64,000 nt of DNA from Arthrobacter sp. Soil762 (GTDB lineage: Bacteria; Actinomycetota; Actinomycetes; Actinomycetales; Micrococcaceae), in assembly GCF_001428335.1 (NCBI RefSeq), contig NZ_LMSG01000018.1, forward strand, positions 186,001 to 250,000, given 5' to 3'. Below, one piece after another: positions 33,245-41,711 of the stretch. The translations under genes were made by a program, and so were the position numbers. Within the stretch, counting starts at the first letter, position 1, and the number at the start of each line of letters is the position of its first letter. The notes beneath the pieces are model-generated. The model saw only the letters and a program-made list of their open reading frames with translations, was not told the DNA's origin and did not search any database.

Positions 33245-35299
33245 ATGGCCGCCGATCATATGCAGCCCGAACGGGAACTGCATGAGGCAGGGACGCCGGC
33301 TCCCGCCGGAGCCGCTGACATGGCACAGCAGTTGCGGGGCGAGAATGCGGCAGTCCGTGAACTCCTGCTGGCGCTGTCCGTGGGGTTCACCTTGCCGGGT
33401 CCGCTGCCCGGTGAGCTGGCGCACAAGCTGGAAAGCCCTGACAGTCCGGGCCTGGACGCCGTGGTAAACCGCGCCGAGGCCTCGGGCCTGCTGCTTGCCG
33501 ACGGGACCGTCGTCGGCCCCGTGCAACACGCGCTCCTGAACGGCACGCCCACAGCCCGTGTGCATGCATTGCAGCGGGAACTCGTCGGTTTTGTTTCGGC
33601 CGAGGGCCGGCCCTTCGGCGACCTTGCCCGCGAGCTGGCGAGGGGCGGACTGGCGGACCCGAGGGTCGCCGCCGAACTCGAAGCCGCAGCGGACAAAGCA
33701 CTGCAGCACAACCCCGGTCTGGCCGCCCAGCTGTACAGCGAAGCGCTGCTGGCAGGGGCGGACGAACTGCGCATCGCTGCCCGCCGCGCCCAGGCCGCAG
33801 CCGCCACGGGCGACCTCGACGCCGCCGGCCGGATTATTGACGGGCTCCTGGTGAGTTCCGATCCGCCGGATGTCAGACTTGGCGTGGATGTTGCTGCTTC
33901 CGTCTGGGCACAGCGCGGGCTGCTGGTCCGCAGCGCCGACCTCTATGCCTGGCTTGGTCCGGCGAACATGGGCCGGTCCGCCCCGCTTGCCGCGGTGGTC
34001 ATGATCGGCAGCGGCGACCGGGCGGGCGCGGAAGAGGCCTTTCCCGCCGGGTCGGCGCCGGTGTCGCCCACCTTACTGGCGGTGGCGCTTTCGCATACGG
34101 GCAAGGGCGTGATGGCGTCGATGGAGCGGGATCCACACAAGGGCCTTCCCCTGCTGATCCATGCTTCGGACATGCTCAACGCGTCCGGTTCGGCGCTGCC
34201 CCTTCCGGACACCCCTGGAGCGTTGGCCGCGTTACTGGCCCTCCACAGCGGTGAATCCCACGTAGCGGACACCATCATCCGCTCCGCCGTCGCCGCGAGG
34301 CAGGGCGGTGATGCCGCCAAGCCACGGCTCCACCTCTTGCAGGCGTGGTCGGCCATGCAGCAGGACGATGCTGGCGAAGCACGGCTGGCCATCAACGAAG
34401 CCTCCAAGGCCAACCACTGGCCGCTGGTTCCCAGGGACGAGTTCCTGTGCGCGGCCCTGGAAGTGGGCCTTGCGCGGCGTAGCGGCGACGTCCATGACTT
34501 GGTGATGGCCTGGGAGCGCGCCCGCGAAGCGATGCTGCACTCCGCCGTCGACCTTTACAGCCTTCTGCCGTGGGGCGAACTGATGATTGCTGCCGCCCGG
34601 TTGCGGGAGACACGGCGCGTCGCGGATTATCTGGATGACGCGTGGGCTTTGCTGACCAAGCTGGGGGAGCCACCCCTGTGGGCCGTTCCGCTTCACTGGG
34701 CGGCGGTCCAGGCTGCCCTGCTGAACAAGAGCCCGGCCGACCTTGCCCCGCACGCGGCAGCGCTGGTACGGGCCGCGGACTACAGTCACATGGCCGCTGT
34801 GCTCGCCGCCGCAGGCAAGGCATGGGTCAGCGTCCTGGCCGGCCGGTTCCAGGCGACGGATGTGGAGAACGCCGCCCGGGGACTGAAAGTGGTGGGCATG
34901 CCGTGGGAAGGGGCCCGGCTGGCGGGACATGCTGCCGCGCAGGTAGACGAGCGCAGGGACATGATGCGGCTCCTTGCCTGCGCCAGGGACCTCCACCCGC
35001 AGGGCAGAACCACCGGGCCACCCGACGGGCTGGCACCGGAAGCACGCCGCAGCGCCGCCGAGAACAACCATGGCGCGCATCCTGACGCCTCGGGGCTCAG
35101 CGAACGCGAAAAGGAAGTGGCGCGGTTGGTCCTGGAAGGAAAGACGTACCGGGAAATCGGCGAAGCCATCTACATTTCCCCCCGGACCGCTGAACACCAC
35201 ATTGCCAGGATGCGGCGGAGGCTTGGGGCCGAAAACCGCTCCGATCTGCTGGTGCGCCTGAGGCTGGCGCTAAGGGCAGATCATCAGGGCCCGGACTGA
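33245..35299 (+). CDS. LuxR-type regulator of the Hsp70/Ini cluster
   Basis: A 684-residue protein with a C-terminal LuxR helix-turn-helix (about 616-675: LSEREKEVARLVLEGKTYREIGEAIYISPRTAEHHIARMRRRLG). The preceding 600 residues are Ala-rich helical repeats resembling the TPR-like part of large LuxR (LAL) regulators, but I find no Walker A motif, so the ATPase module of that class appears absent. It begins three bases after the Hsp70-like gene and the iniB-like gene starts 164 bases later. In mycobacteria a large LuxR-type ATPase (IniR) controls iniBAC; an equivalent role here is inferred from position. Confidence 0.8.
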   Translation: MAADHMQPERELHEAGTPAPAGAADMAQQLRGENAAVRELLLALSVGFTLPGPLPGELAHKLESPDSPGLDAVVNRAEASGLLLADGTVVGPVQHALLNGTPTARVHALQRELVGFVSAEGRPFGDLARELARGGLADPRVAAELEAAADKALQHNPGLAAQLYSEALLAGADELRIAARRAQAAAATGDLDAAGRIIDGLLVSSDPPDVRLGVDVAASVWAQRGLLVRSADLYAWLGPANMGRSAPLAAVVMIGSGDRAGAEEAFPAGSAPVSPTLLAVALSHTGKGVMASMERDPHKGLPLLIHASDMLNASGSALPLPDTPGALAALLALHSGESHVADTIIRSAVAARQGGDAAKPRLHLLQAWSAMQQDDAGEARLAINEASKANHWPLVPRDEFLCAALEVGLARRSGDVHDLVMAWERAREAMLHSAVDLYSLLPWGELMIAAARLRETRRVADYLDDAWALLTKLGEPPLWAVPLHWAAVQAALLNKSPADLAPHAAALVRAADYSHMAAVLAAAGKAWVSVLAGRFQATDVENAARGLKVVGMPWEGARLAGHAAAQVDERRDMMRLLACARDLHPQGRTTGPPDGLAPEARRSAAENNHGAHPDASGLSEREKEVARLVLEGKTYREIGEAIYISPRTAEHHIARMRRRLGAENRSDLLVRLRLALRADHQGPD

Positions 35300-35343
35300 G
35301 CCCTGCTGCCCCTAGCCACGAAACAGGCAAACCCCTAATGCGG

Positions 35344-35375
35344 GGCATCCGGGTACGGGGACACAACCCGATGCC
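35344..35375. promoter_or_regulatory. inverted repeat in the iniB-like promoter region
   Basis: GGCATCCGGGT (35344-35354) and ACCCGATGCC (35366-35375) pair except for one extra base and are separated by 11 bases. The 164-base gap between the LuxR gene and the iniB-like gene otherwise has only a GAGGA ribosome site. This is a candidate site for the adjacent LuxR-type regulator. Confidence 0.45.
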
Positions 35376-35463
35376 AGGCCCCTACGAAGGACCTTAGGTT
35401 TGATTTAAGCCCGGCACCGAGGCCTGGCGATCCACAACTCCGAGAAGATTTGAGGACCATCCA

Positions 35464-36561
35464 ATGCCTACACTCGCAAACCAGCTCGTCCAGTTCCTGA
35501 TGGGTCTGTTCAACAACCCCGCCGCTGCTCAGGAGTTCCTGAACGATCCGGAGCGTTCACTCGAGGGTGCCGGCCTGCGCGAAGTCTGCTCGGCCGATGT
35601 TGACGCCGCTATGCCGGTTGTCCTGGACTACGCACCCATCACTGTCAACGCTTCTTCCTTCGACCGGGAGTACAACACCGGCGGGAACACGTCGTGGACC
35701 GGCGGCAACGGCGGCGCCGGCCACACCCCGCCTCCTGCAGGCGGCGGCGCAGGCCACACCCCGGGGCACGACCACCATGACGATCACGCTCACGCTGTCC
35801 AGCAGCTGCACCACGTGGTGAACAACTACTCCTACACCTCAACGGTGGATGACCGGGACACGATCACGGACCAGTCGGTCAATCAGAACATCTGGGCCGA
35901 CGGCGACGTGAACCAGTGGTTCGGCAACGAGGCTGTCATCGCATCCGGCGATCAGGCCCTGGCTGCCGGCGACGACAACAACGTCCGGGACTCCTACAAC
36001 ACCACCGACTCCTACAACACGGACAACACCACGGACAATTCCACGGACAACTCGATCACGGCCGGCGGCGACGTCAACATCGGCAACAGCGATCTGGATG
36101 TGGCAGATTCGTTCAACACCGACGTTGACCTTGATGTCGCTGATTCGTTCAACGACAATTCCGATAATTCCGATAACTCCGATAATTCGGACAACTCGGA
36201 TAACTCCGTGGATAACTCGGAAGACAACTCGGTGAAGATTGAGGATTCCTTCCAGGACAACTCCGATAACTCGGACAACTCCATCGAAGACAACTCCACC
36301 GAGGACAACTCCCTCGTAATCAACGACAACTCGGACAACTCCATCGAAGACAACTCCACCACCGAGGTTGTCGTTGAGGATTCCTTCCAGGACAACTCGC
36401 AGGCGGAGACCACCGAGGTGGAGGTGGTTGATTCCTTCAACCCGGTTGAGGTTGTGGTTGAGGATTCTTTCCAGGACAACTCCACCGAGGACAACTCGAC
36501 GCACACTGACGTGGCTGTGGACACCGACGTCGCGGTCGAAGATTCGGAGATCAGCCTATAA
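35464..36561 (+). CDS. IniB-like protein with Asp-Asn-Ser repeats
   Basis: A 365-residue acidic protein. Residues 1-60 (ANQLVQFLMGLFNNPAAAQEFLNDPERSLEGAGL) match the short N-terminal domain of mycobacterial IniB. A Gly/His-rich segment (about 75-115) and many Asn/Asp/Ser follow, with a DNS tandem array near residues 231-248 and three EDSFQDNS blocks. There is no signal peptide or membrane span. Mycobacterial IniB is Gly/Asn-rich and strongly induced by cell-wall inhibitors; its function is unknown. ATG 35464 follows GAGGACCATCC. It has its own intergenic promoter region and is followed by a stable hairpin before the first dynamin-like gene. Confidence 0.8.
   Translation: MPTLANQLVQFLMGLFNNPAAAQEFLNDPERSLEGAGLREVCSADVDAAMPVVLDYAPITVNASSFDREYNTGGNTSWTGGNGGAGHTPPPAGGGAGHTPGHDHHDDHAHAVQQLHHVVNNYSYTSTVDDRDTITDQSVNQNIWADGDVNQWFGNEAVIASGDQALAAGDDNNVRDSYNTTDSYNTDNTTDNSTDNSITAGGDVNIGNSDLDVADSFNTDVDLDVADSFNDNSDNSDNSDNSDNSDNSVDNSEDNSVKIEDSFQDNSDNSDNSIEDNSTEDNSLVINDNSDNSIEDNSTTEVVVEDSFQDNSQAETTEVEVVDSFNPVEVVVEDSFQDNSTEDNSTHTDVAVDTDVAVEDSEISL
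36154..36207 (+). repeat. tandem 9-bp array encoding (Asp-Asn-Ser)6
   Basis: Six consecutive copies of GAYAAYTCS, e.g. GATAACTCC and GACAACTCG, encode DNS six times. The surrounding 36150-36500 region contains more single copies and three longer blocks encoding EDSFQDNS (near 36241, 36376 and 36461). Third-base differences between copies suggest selection on the peptide rather than on the DNA. Confidence 0.9.
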
Positions 36562-36586
36562 ACATCAAGTTCCGGGTACCGGGAGC

Positions 36587-36619
36587 GCCCGGCAGGAGGC
36601 CATCGACCTCCTGCCGGGC
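36587..36619 (+). promoter_or_regulatory. perfect intercistronic hairpin between iniB- and iniA-like genes
   Basis: GCCCGGCAGGAGG (36587-36599) and CCTCCTGCCGGGC (36607-36619) form a perfect 13-pair stem with a seven-base loop, 25 bases after the iniB-like stop and 53 before iniA. No T-run follows (TCTTCGCGG), so it may act as a partial terminator or an mRNA stabiliser that sets a high ratio of IniB over the GTPases. Confidence 0.7.
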
Positions 36620-36672
36620 TCTTCGCGGATCATCCCCCGCCCCACCCGCACCCCTGCTGCAAAGGACAGATC

Positions 36673-38697
36673 ATGGCTGAATCGCAACGACCGGGAGGCC
36701 CTGGACGTGCGCCGGTGCCCGTGAACGCCGGCCAGCTGGCGTTGCTGGTGGAGCAGGGCATCGAGCTGGTGGGGACAGGGGACCGCGCGGACCTGCGGAA
36801 ACGCCTGGACCAGACCCTGCGCCGGCTGAGGGATCCGAGTATCCGCGTGATCGTGGTGGGGGAATTCAAGCAAGGAAAAAGCAAACTTATCAACGCCCTG
36901 GTGAACGCCCCGGTGTGCCCTGTCGACGACGACATCGCCACCTCGGTGCCCACCGTGGTCCGCCACGGGGAACCCGCGTCCGCCGCCATCCTGCTGCCCA
37001 AAGCCGGCACAGAGCCCGGCGACGACGCCGCACTGGAGCGGCAGCCGATCAACCTAGCGGACCTGGCGGCTTACGTTTCCGAGCGGGGCAACCCCGGAAA
37101 CGTCAAGAAGCTGGTAGCGGCCGAAGTTTTCCTGCCCCGCAAGGTCCTGGCCGGCGGGCTGACGGTCATCGATTCGCCGGGTGTGGGGGGACTGGGCTCC
37201 TCGCACACATTGACCACCCTCACAGCCTTGCCCACGGCGGACGCCATGCTGCTGGTTTCAGATGCCTCGCAGGAATACACCGAGCCCGAAATGCGGTTCC
37301 TGCGCCAGGCCATGCGGATCACCCCGAGCGTTGCGGGCATCCTGTCCAAAACGGACCTGTATCCGGACTGGCGGCGTGTGGAGGCCATGGACCGTGCCCA
37401 GCTCGCGCAGGTGGCGCCGGACATCCCGCTGTTCGCGGTTTCCTCGGATCTCCGGCTGGAGGCTGCACGCCTGCAGGACAGCGAACTCAACGCCGAGTCG
37501 GGTTTCCCCGTGCTGATCGGCCACCTCCGGAATGAAATTGTGGGCAAGGCGGAGCGGCTGCAACGGCGCTCCGTCAGCCAGGACCTGCTCTCCGTGACTG
37601 AGAACCTGCGCCTGTCCCTGCGGTCCGAGCTGGGAGCGCTTGAGGATCCTGACGGGACGCCGCGGATGATTGCTGGGCTGGAGGAGGCGAAGTCACAGGC
37701 AGATGAGCTGCGCAAACGTTCCGCCCGGTGGCAGATTACGCTCAACGACGGCATCGGCGACCTGATCGCGGACATGGAGTACGACCTCCGGGACCGCCTG
37801 CGGCGGATCCAACGCGAAGCCGAGGCCGCTATTGACCAGGGCGATCCCGGCCCCACCTGGACCCAGTTTTCCGCGTGGCTCGAGGAGTGCGCCGCCGCCG
37901 CGATCTCGGACACGTTTGTGTGGACCAGCGAACGCGCGCAGTGGCTGGCCGCACAAGTGGCGGAGCATTTTTCAGAGGACGAAGTGGCCCTGCCGGTGCT
38001 CCACATCTCGGACACCGACGACGCGTTGGACCCGGTGGACAACATGCCAAGGCTCGACGACGGGCACCTCAACCCCCTGCAGAAGGTCCTGATCGGCATG
38101 CGCGGATCCTACGGCGGCGTGCTGATGTTCGGGCTCCTGACCGGGATTTTTGGCATGGCCCTGATCAATCCCCTGTCAGTGGGCGCGGGCCTGCTGCTGG
38201 GCCGCAAGGCGTACCGTGAGGACAAAGAAGCACGGCTGAAGCGCCGGCAAGCCGAAGCCAAGGCGCTGGTCCGCCGGCAGCTGGACGATGTCACCTTCCA
38301 GGTGGGCAAGCAGCTCAAGGACCGGCTCCGGCTGGTGCAGCGTTCAACCCGGGACCACTTCACGGAAATCGCGGACGAACACCATCGCTCCCTGGCGGAT
38401 TCGGTGGCGGCGGCCCAGAAGGCAGCCACCACCTACACGCTGGAAAAGGACATCCGCATCCGCGAGATCAAGGCCGAGCTCAAGAAGGTGGACGCCCTGC
38501 ATCATGCCGCCGGCCTGGTGGCCGCCGAAGTGGCCCAATCCCCGGGGCCTCAGGCCGCGCAGTCTCCGGCCGGGCACGGCACGGCGTCGGGAAACCCGGC
38601 GTCGGGAAGTCCGACGACGGGCAGCCAGTCGGTGGGCACGGCGACGACGGGCAGCCAGTCGGTGGGCATGGCGCCGGTGGTTGCGGCGGGCAGATGA
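36673..38697 (+). CDS. dynamin-like GTPase, IniA type
   Basis: A 674-residue bacterial dynamin-like protein. The G domain has G1 GEFKQGKSK (residues 63-71), a Thr-rich G2 after VPTV, G3 DSPGVGG (about 166) and G4 SKTD (about 224). A helical stalk follows, and residues 481-510 (GVLMFGLLTGIFGMALINPLSVGAGLLLG) are a hydrophobic hairpin suited to membrane insertion. The C-terminus has a 27-base direct repeat (38612-38638 and 38642-38668) encoding TTGSQSVG twice. Mycobacterial IniA is a membrane-fission dynamin linked to envelope stress and isoniazid tolerance. ATG 36673 follows AAAGGACAG. Its stop overlaps the next GTPase gene. Confidence 0.85.
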   Translation: MAESQRPGGPGRAPVPVNAGQLALLVEQGIELVGTGDRADLRKRLDQTLRRLRDPSIRVIVVGEFKQGKSKLINALVNAPVCPVDDDIATSVPTVVRHGEPASAAILLPKAGTEPGDDAALERQPINLADLAAYVSERGNPGNVKKLVAAEVFLPRKVLAGGLTVIDSPGVGGLGSSHTLTTLTALPTADAMLLVSDASQEYTEPEMRFLRQAMRITPSVAGILSKTDLYPDWRRVEAMDRAQLAQVAPDIPLFAVSSDLRLEAARLQDSELNAESGFPVLIGHLRNEIVGKAERLQRRSVSQDLLSVTENLRLSLRSELGALEDPDGTPRMIAGLEEAKSQADELRKRSARWQITLNDGIGDLIADMEYDLRDRLRRIQREAEAAIDQGDPGPTWTQFSAWLEECAAAAISDTFVWTSERAQWLAAQVAEHFSEDEVALPVLHISDTDDALDPVDNMPRLDDGHLNPLQKVLIGMRGSYGGVLMFGLLTGIFGMALINPLSVGAGLLLGRKAYREDKEARLKRRQAEAKALVRRQLDDVTFQVGKQLKDRLRLVQRSTRDHFTEIADEHHRSLADSVAAAQKAATTYTLEKDIRIREIKAELKKVDALHHAAGLVAAEVAQSPGPQAAQSPAGHGTASGNPASGSPTTGSQSVGTATTGSQSVGMAPVVAAGR

Positions 38698-40187
38698 AGG
38701 AGTCCATCAGCGCGGGAGTGGCGGACCTGATCCAGGACGCCCTGCTCGTGTATGCGGACGACCCCGCTGCGGCTGCGGCATTGGAGACTTATGCCCGGCG
38801 GCTGTCCGAGCCCCTCAGGCTCGCTGTGGCAGGCATGGTCAAGGCGGGAAAATCCACGCTGCTGAACGCCATCATCGGGGAGGAGATCGCCCCGACCGAC
38901 ACCGGGGAATGCACAAGGATTGTGACGTGGTACCGCTACGGGCACACGCCGCGGATCACGGCCTACCCCATTGCCGGTGAACCGCGTATCCTGCCGCTGA
39001 AGCGCGTGGACGGCCGCCTGGTGTTTGTCCTGGGCAACGCCCGCGCCGAGGACATGGAACGGCTGGTGGTGGAGTGGCCCTCGCCGGCCCTGCGCGAGCT
39101 CACCCTGATAGACACCCCGGGAATTGCCTCGTTGTCCGAAGACGTCTCTGCCCGGTCCACCGATTTCCTCATCCCCGTGGACGCGCCCTCCGAGGCTGAT
39201 GCCATCATTTACCTCATGCGCCACATGCACGCCTCGGACCTGCGGTTCCTCGAATCCTTCAGGGATACCGAGGCGGGTAGGTCGGGAACCGTGAACGCCC
39301 TTGCCGTGCTGTCCCGTGCCGACGAGATCGGTGCGGGCCGCATTGATTCGCTGCTCTCCGCGGATGACATCGCTGACCGGTACCGCCGGGACCACAGACT
39401 GCGGAAGCTGGCGTTGGGGGTGGTCCCTGTGGCCGGGCTGCTGGCGCAAAGCGCACGCAGCATGCGCCAGTCGGACTTCGAGTCCATGCAGGTCCTGGCC
39501 GGCATGGAGCGGTCGGCCCGGGAGCGGATGCTGCTCTCGGCGGACAGGTTCATCAGGGCCACTGTCCCGCAAAGCCTGGGCGCCGAAGCCCGCGCCTCCC
39601 TCCTTGAGCGGTTCGGGCTGTTTGGGATACGGCTGGGCGTGGTGCTGATTCGGAATGGCTTCACGGAACCCACGCCACTGGCGCATGAACTGGCCCGGCG
39701 CAGCGGGCTGGACCCGTTGCTGCACCTTGTGGCCCGGCAGTTCCAGGCCCGCGGAGATGCCCTCAAAGCCCGCACGGCTTTGGTGGGAGTGGAAAGCTTG
39801 CTGCGAAGCGCGCCCAGGGAGGGGGTCGGCCGCCTGGCCGCAGCCTTGGAACGCCTTCAGGCCAACGCCCATGAGTTCCGTGAGCTCCGCCTGCTCGCCA
39901 CTATCCGTACCACGGGAGTATCCCTCAGCGATGAATTGGCGGCGGAGGCTGAAATGCTGGTCGGCGGCTGGGGTGCGGTGCCCGCCCTGAGGATGGGGCT
40001 GGCTCCGGATGCCGGACCGGACGAAGTCCTGGCCGAAGCCCGCCGCTTCCTAAACCGGTGGCGGACGGTATCGGAAAACCCGCTGACGGAGCGCTCAGCC
40101 GTGGAGGCCTGCCGCGTGGTGATGCGCAGCTGTGAGGGCGTGGTGGCTGAATGCTCGGCCCTGCAGCTCCACCCGCAGTCTGCCTGA
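38694..40187 (+). CDS. dynamin-like GTPase, IniC type
   Basis: A 497-residue GTPase whose ATG overlaps the upstream stop (ATGA), so the two GTPases should be co-translated. G1 is GMVKAGKST (residues 46-54), G3 DTPGI (about 139) and G4 SRAD (about 206). The stalk is shorter than in the partner and I see no strong membrane hairpin. Bacterial dynamins often work as unequal pairs, and mycobacterial IniC pairs with IniA in the same way. The next genes are on the opposite strand, so this ends the operon. Confidence 0.85.
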   Translation: MKESISAGVADLIQDALLVYADDPAAAAALETYARRLSEPLRLAVAGMVKAGKSTLLNAIIGEEIAPTDTGECTRIVTWYRYGHTPRITAYPIAGEPRILPLKRVDGRLVFVLGNARAEDMERLVVEWPSPALRELTLIDTPGIASLSEDVSARSTDFLIPVDAPSEADAIIYLMRHMHASDLRFLESFRDTEAGRSGTVNALAVLSRADEIGAGRIDSLLSADDIADRYRRDHRLRKLALGVVPVAGLLAQSARSMRQSDFESMQVLAGMERSARERMLLSADRFIRATVPQSLGAEARASLLERFGLFGIRLGVVLIRNGFTEPTPLAHELARRSGLDPLLHLVARQFQARGDALKARTALVGVESLLRSAPREGVGRLAAALERLQANAHEFRELRLLATIRTTGVSLSDELAAEAEMLVGGWGAVPALRMGLAPDAGPDEVLAEARRFLNRWRTVSENPLTERSAVEACRVVMRSCEGVVAECSALQLHPQSA

Positions 40188-40196
40188 GGTGAGCCC

Positions 40197-40823
40197 TTAT
40201 TGCCGCGTCCGCGTCGGCCTGACCTGCGCCGACTGGATCCGCGATGCCTTGAGCCACCCGCCCGCCGACGGCACAAAAACCGCCACCAGGCCGAAGGACG
40301 CAAGGAGTAGCTGGGCTCCCCAGAGCATCACAACGTAACTGCCGGCGTCGCCCTCGGGGACGAGGAAAGCCGCGGCCACCACCATGACCATTACCTGCCC
40401 GGCCAGCAGCGGGATCAGGAGCCAGCGGGACCAGCCGCGGCGCGCTGAGAAAATAGCCAGCGCCGCCGCTTCAAACAGCATCACCAGCAGCAGGGCGCCC
40501 AGGCTGCCCCAGAAAACAATGGCCGCGGACGTGGTCACTGCGTCAGGCCCGCCGCCGGGGGACATCTGGTCCACCACGGTGCGGAGCCGCTCCAGGTGTG
40601 AGTCGCGGGTCAGGAATGAACCTACAAGCACGGCCAGGCCTGCCACGAAGCTGAACAGCCAGAAGGTCCGCACCAGGCGGACGCTCCGCGGTGTCGGCGG
40701 AATGACAACGATGGGCGCCGGCGCGGCGTAGGACAGCCCGGGCCGCGGCGGCGGCAGAGGGGGCGTGGCAGCCCCGGCGGGTGCAACCGGCTGTTGGGAT
40801 TCTCCGTCGGGGTGCTGGGCCAC
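40197..40823 (-). CDS. four-span membrane protein of unknown function
   Basis: A 208-residue protein: a Pro-rich cytoplasmic N-terminus (residues 1-45) and four predicted spans (about 50-72, 100-122, 130-150, 160-182), ending in a basic tail. I do not recognise a family. Start is GTG 40823, seven bases after the stop of the PLDc_N gene, so the two are probably one operon. It converges with the dynamin pair, ten bases from its stop. Confidence 0.75.
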   Translation of the reverse strand: MAQHPDGESQQPVAPAGAATPPLPPPRPGLSYAAPAPIVVIPPTPRSVRLVRTFWLFSFVAGLAVLVGSFLTRDSHLERLRTVVDQMSPGGGPDAVTTSAAIVFWGSLGALLLVMLFEAAALAIFSARRGWSRWLLIPLLAGQVMVMVVAAAFLVPEGDAGSYVVMLWGAQLLLASFGLVAVFVPSAGGWLKASRIQSAQVRPTRTRQ

Positions 40824-40830
40824 GTTTTAC

Positions 40831-41292
40831 CTACTTTACGTCGCCGGTATCGTGGGTGTCCGCGTCTCCCGTACTGGCACCGCCGGCTTCGTCGTGGCCG
40901 CTCCCATCCTTGCCCCGCGTACCGGCGTTGTCCTGTCCCGTGCCAGCGGGACCGCCGTCGGCCTTGGCGTTCGCCTCAAGGTCATCCTTGAGCTTCTTGA
41001 GGCGGGCAGCCTCGGTCTGGTTGCGGCGGCGCGTTTCCAGATTGCGGAGGAAATCGGGATCATCATCCGGGGCGGTGGGATGGCTGCGTGGTTGGCGGAC
41101 CGGGGCTGAGTCACGCGGACGGCCGATCAGCAGCCACAAGATGGCGCCGAGCACCGGAAGGACAATCATCACCACGATCCAGGCCGGCTTGGAGATCCCG
41201 CGGGTGAGGCGGCCGTCAGTGCGGATCACGTCCACCAGGCCATACACAAAGATGACGAGAACTGCGACAGCGAGAACCACACGGAAGAGCAT
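40831..41292 (-). CDS. PLDc_N-domain membrane protein
   Basis: A 153-residue protein. Residues 1-65 hold two spans and the PLDc_N signature (ISKPAWIVVMIVLPVLGAILWLLIGRPR), the N-terminal module of cardiolipin-synthase-like proteins, here without a phospholipase domain. The remainder is a charged Asp/Gly-rich tail (DDDPDFLRNLETRRRNQ then a Gly/Thr-rich end). TAGACT lies seven bases before ATG 41292, so the message may be leaderless. Confidence 0.82.
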   Translation of the reverse strand: MLFRVVLAVAVLVIFVYGLVDVIRTDGRLTRGISKPAWIVVMIVLPVLGAILWLLIGRPRDSAPVRQPRSHPTAPDDDPDFLRNLETRRRNQTEAARLKKLKDDLEANAKADGGPAGTGQDNAGTRGKDGSGHDEAGGASTGDADTHDTGDVK

Positions 41293-41352
41293 GGCATTAA
41301 GTCTATCGTCCGCAGGCCGGGGGCGTTCAGGCAGGGCGGCTAAACTTGAACC
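41293..41352. promoter_or_regulatory. divergent leaderless promoters
   Basis: The 60-base gap holds TAGACT on the minus strand (41305-41300), seven bases from ATG 41292, and TAAACT on the plus strand (41341-41346), six bases from GTG 41353. Neither gene has a ribosome site, so both messages probably begin at the start codon. Confidence 0.6.
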
Positions 41353-41679
41353 GTGGCTTTTCTGAAATACTCCCTGATCCGGCTGGCGCTGTTTGCGCCG
41401 CTCTTTGTGCTTTTTATGTTCCTGGAGCTGGGGGCGGTGCTGTCAGTCATCTGCGCAGCGCTGATCGCGTTTGCGGTCAGCTACCTTTTCTTCCAGAAAC
41501 AGCGCGACGCCGCCGCTGCCGCCATTCACGGCCGGCTCTCCGGCAAGGCCAAGCCGTTGCGAAGTGAAAGCGAGGTGGCCGACGCCGAAGCCGAGGATAG
41601 CCTCCTGGACGCCAACCCGGATGTCACCATCCGGAACAGCGGCCCGAAGGCACCCGAAACGAAGGCACCCGAGTCCTAG
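41353..41679 (+). CDS. DUF4229 membrane protein
   Basis: A 108-residue protein with two spans in residues 5-48 (SLIRLALFAPLFVLFMF then ALIAFAVSYLFFQKQRD), followed by a charged cytoplasmic tail. This matches DUF4229, a small actinobacterial family commonly encoded beside menaquinone genes. Function unknown. GTG start without a ribosome site. It converges with menA, 32 bases away, over a short GGACC/GGTCC hairpin. Confidence 0.8.
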   Translation: MAFLKYSLIRLALFAPLFVLFMFLELGAVLSVICAALIAFAVSYLFFQKQRDAAAAAIHGRLSGKAKPLRSESEVADAEAEDSLLDANPDVTIRNSGPKAPETKAPES

Positions 41680-41711
41680 AGCCCGAGTCCTGGACCCCGC
41701 CCCGGTCCGGC

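Noticed and set aside
32299..33246. A minus-strand Gly/Ser/Val repeat protein
   Set aside because: It is the shadow of the Thr-Pro-Asp repeat region of the Hsp70-like gene; the repeat makes all frames look patterned.
36150..36500. Possible CRISPR array
   Set aside because: The 9-bp repeats are contiguous, in frame with the IniB-like protein and lack spacers of constant length; no cas genes are present.
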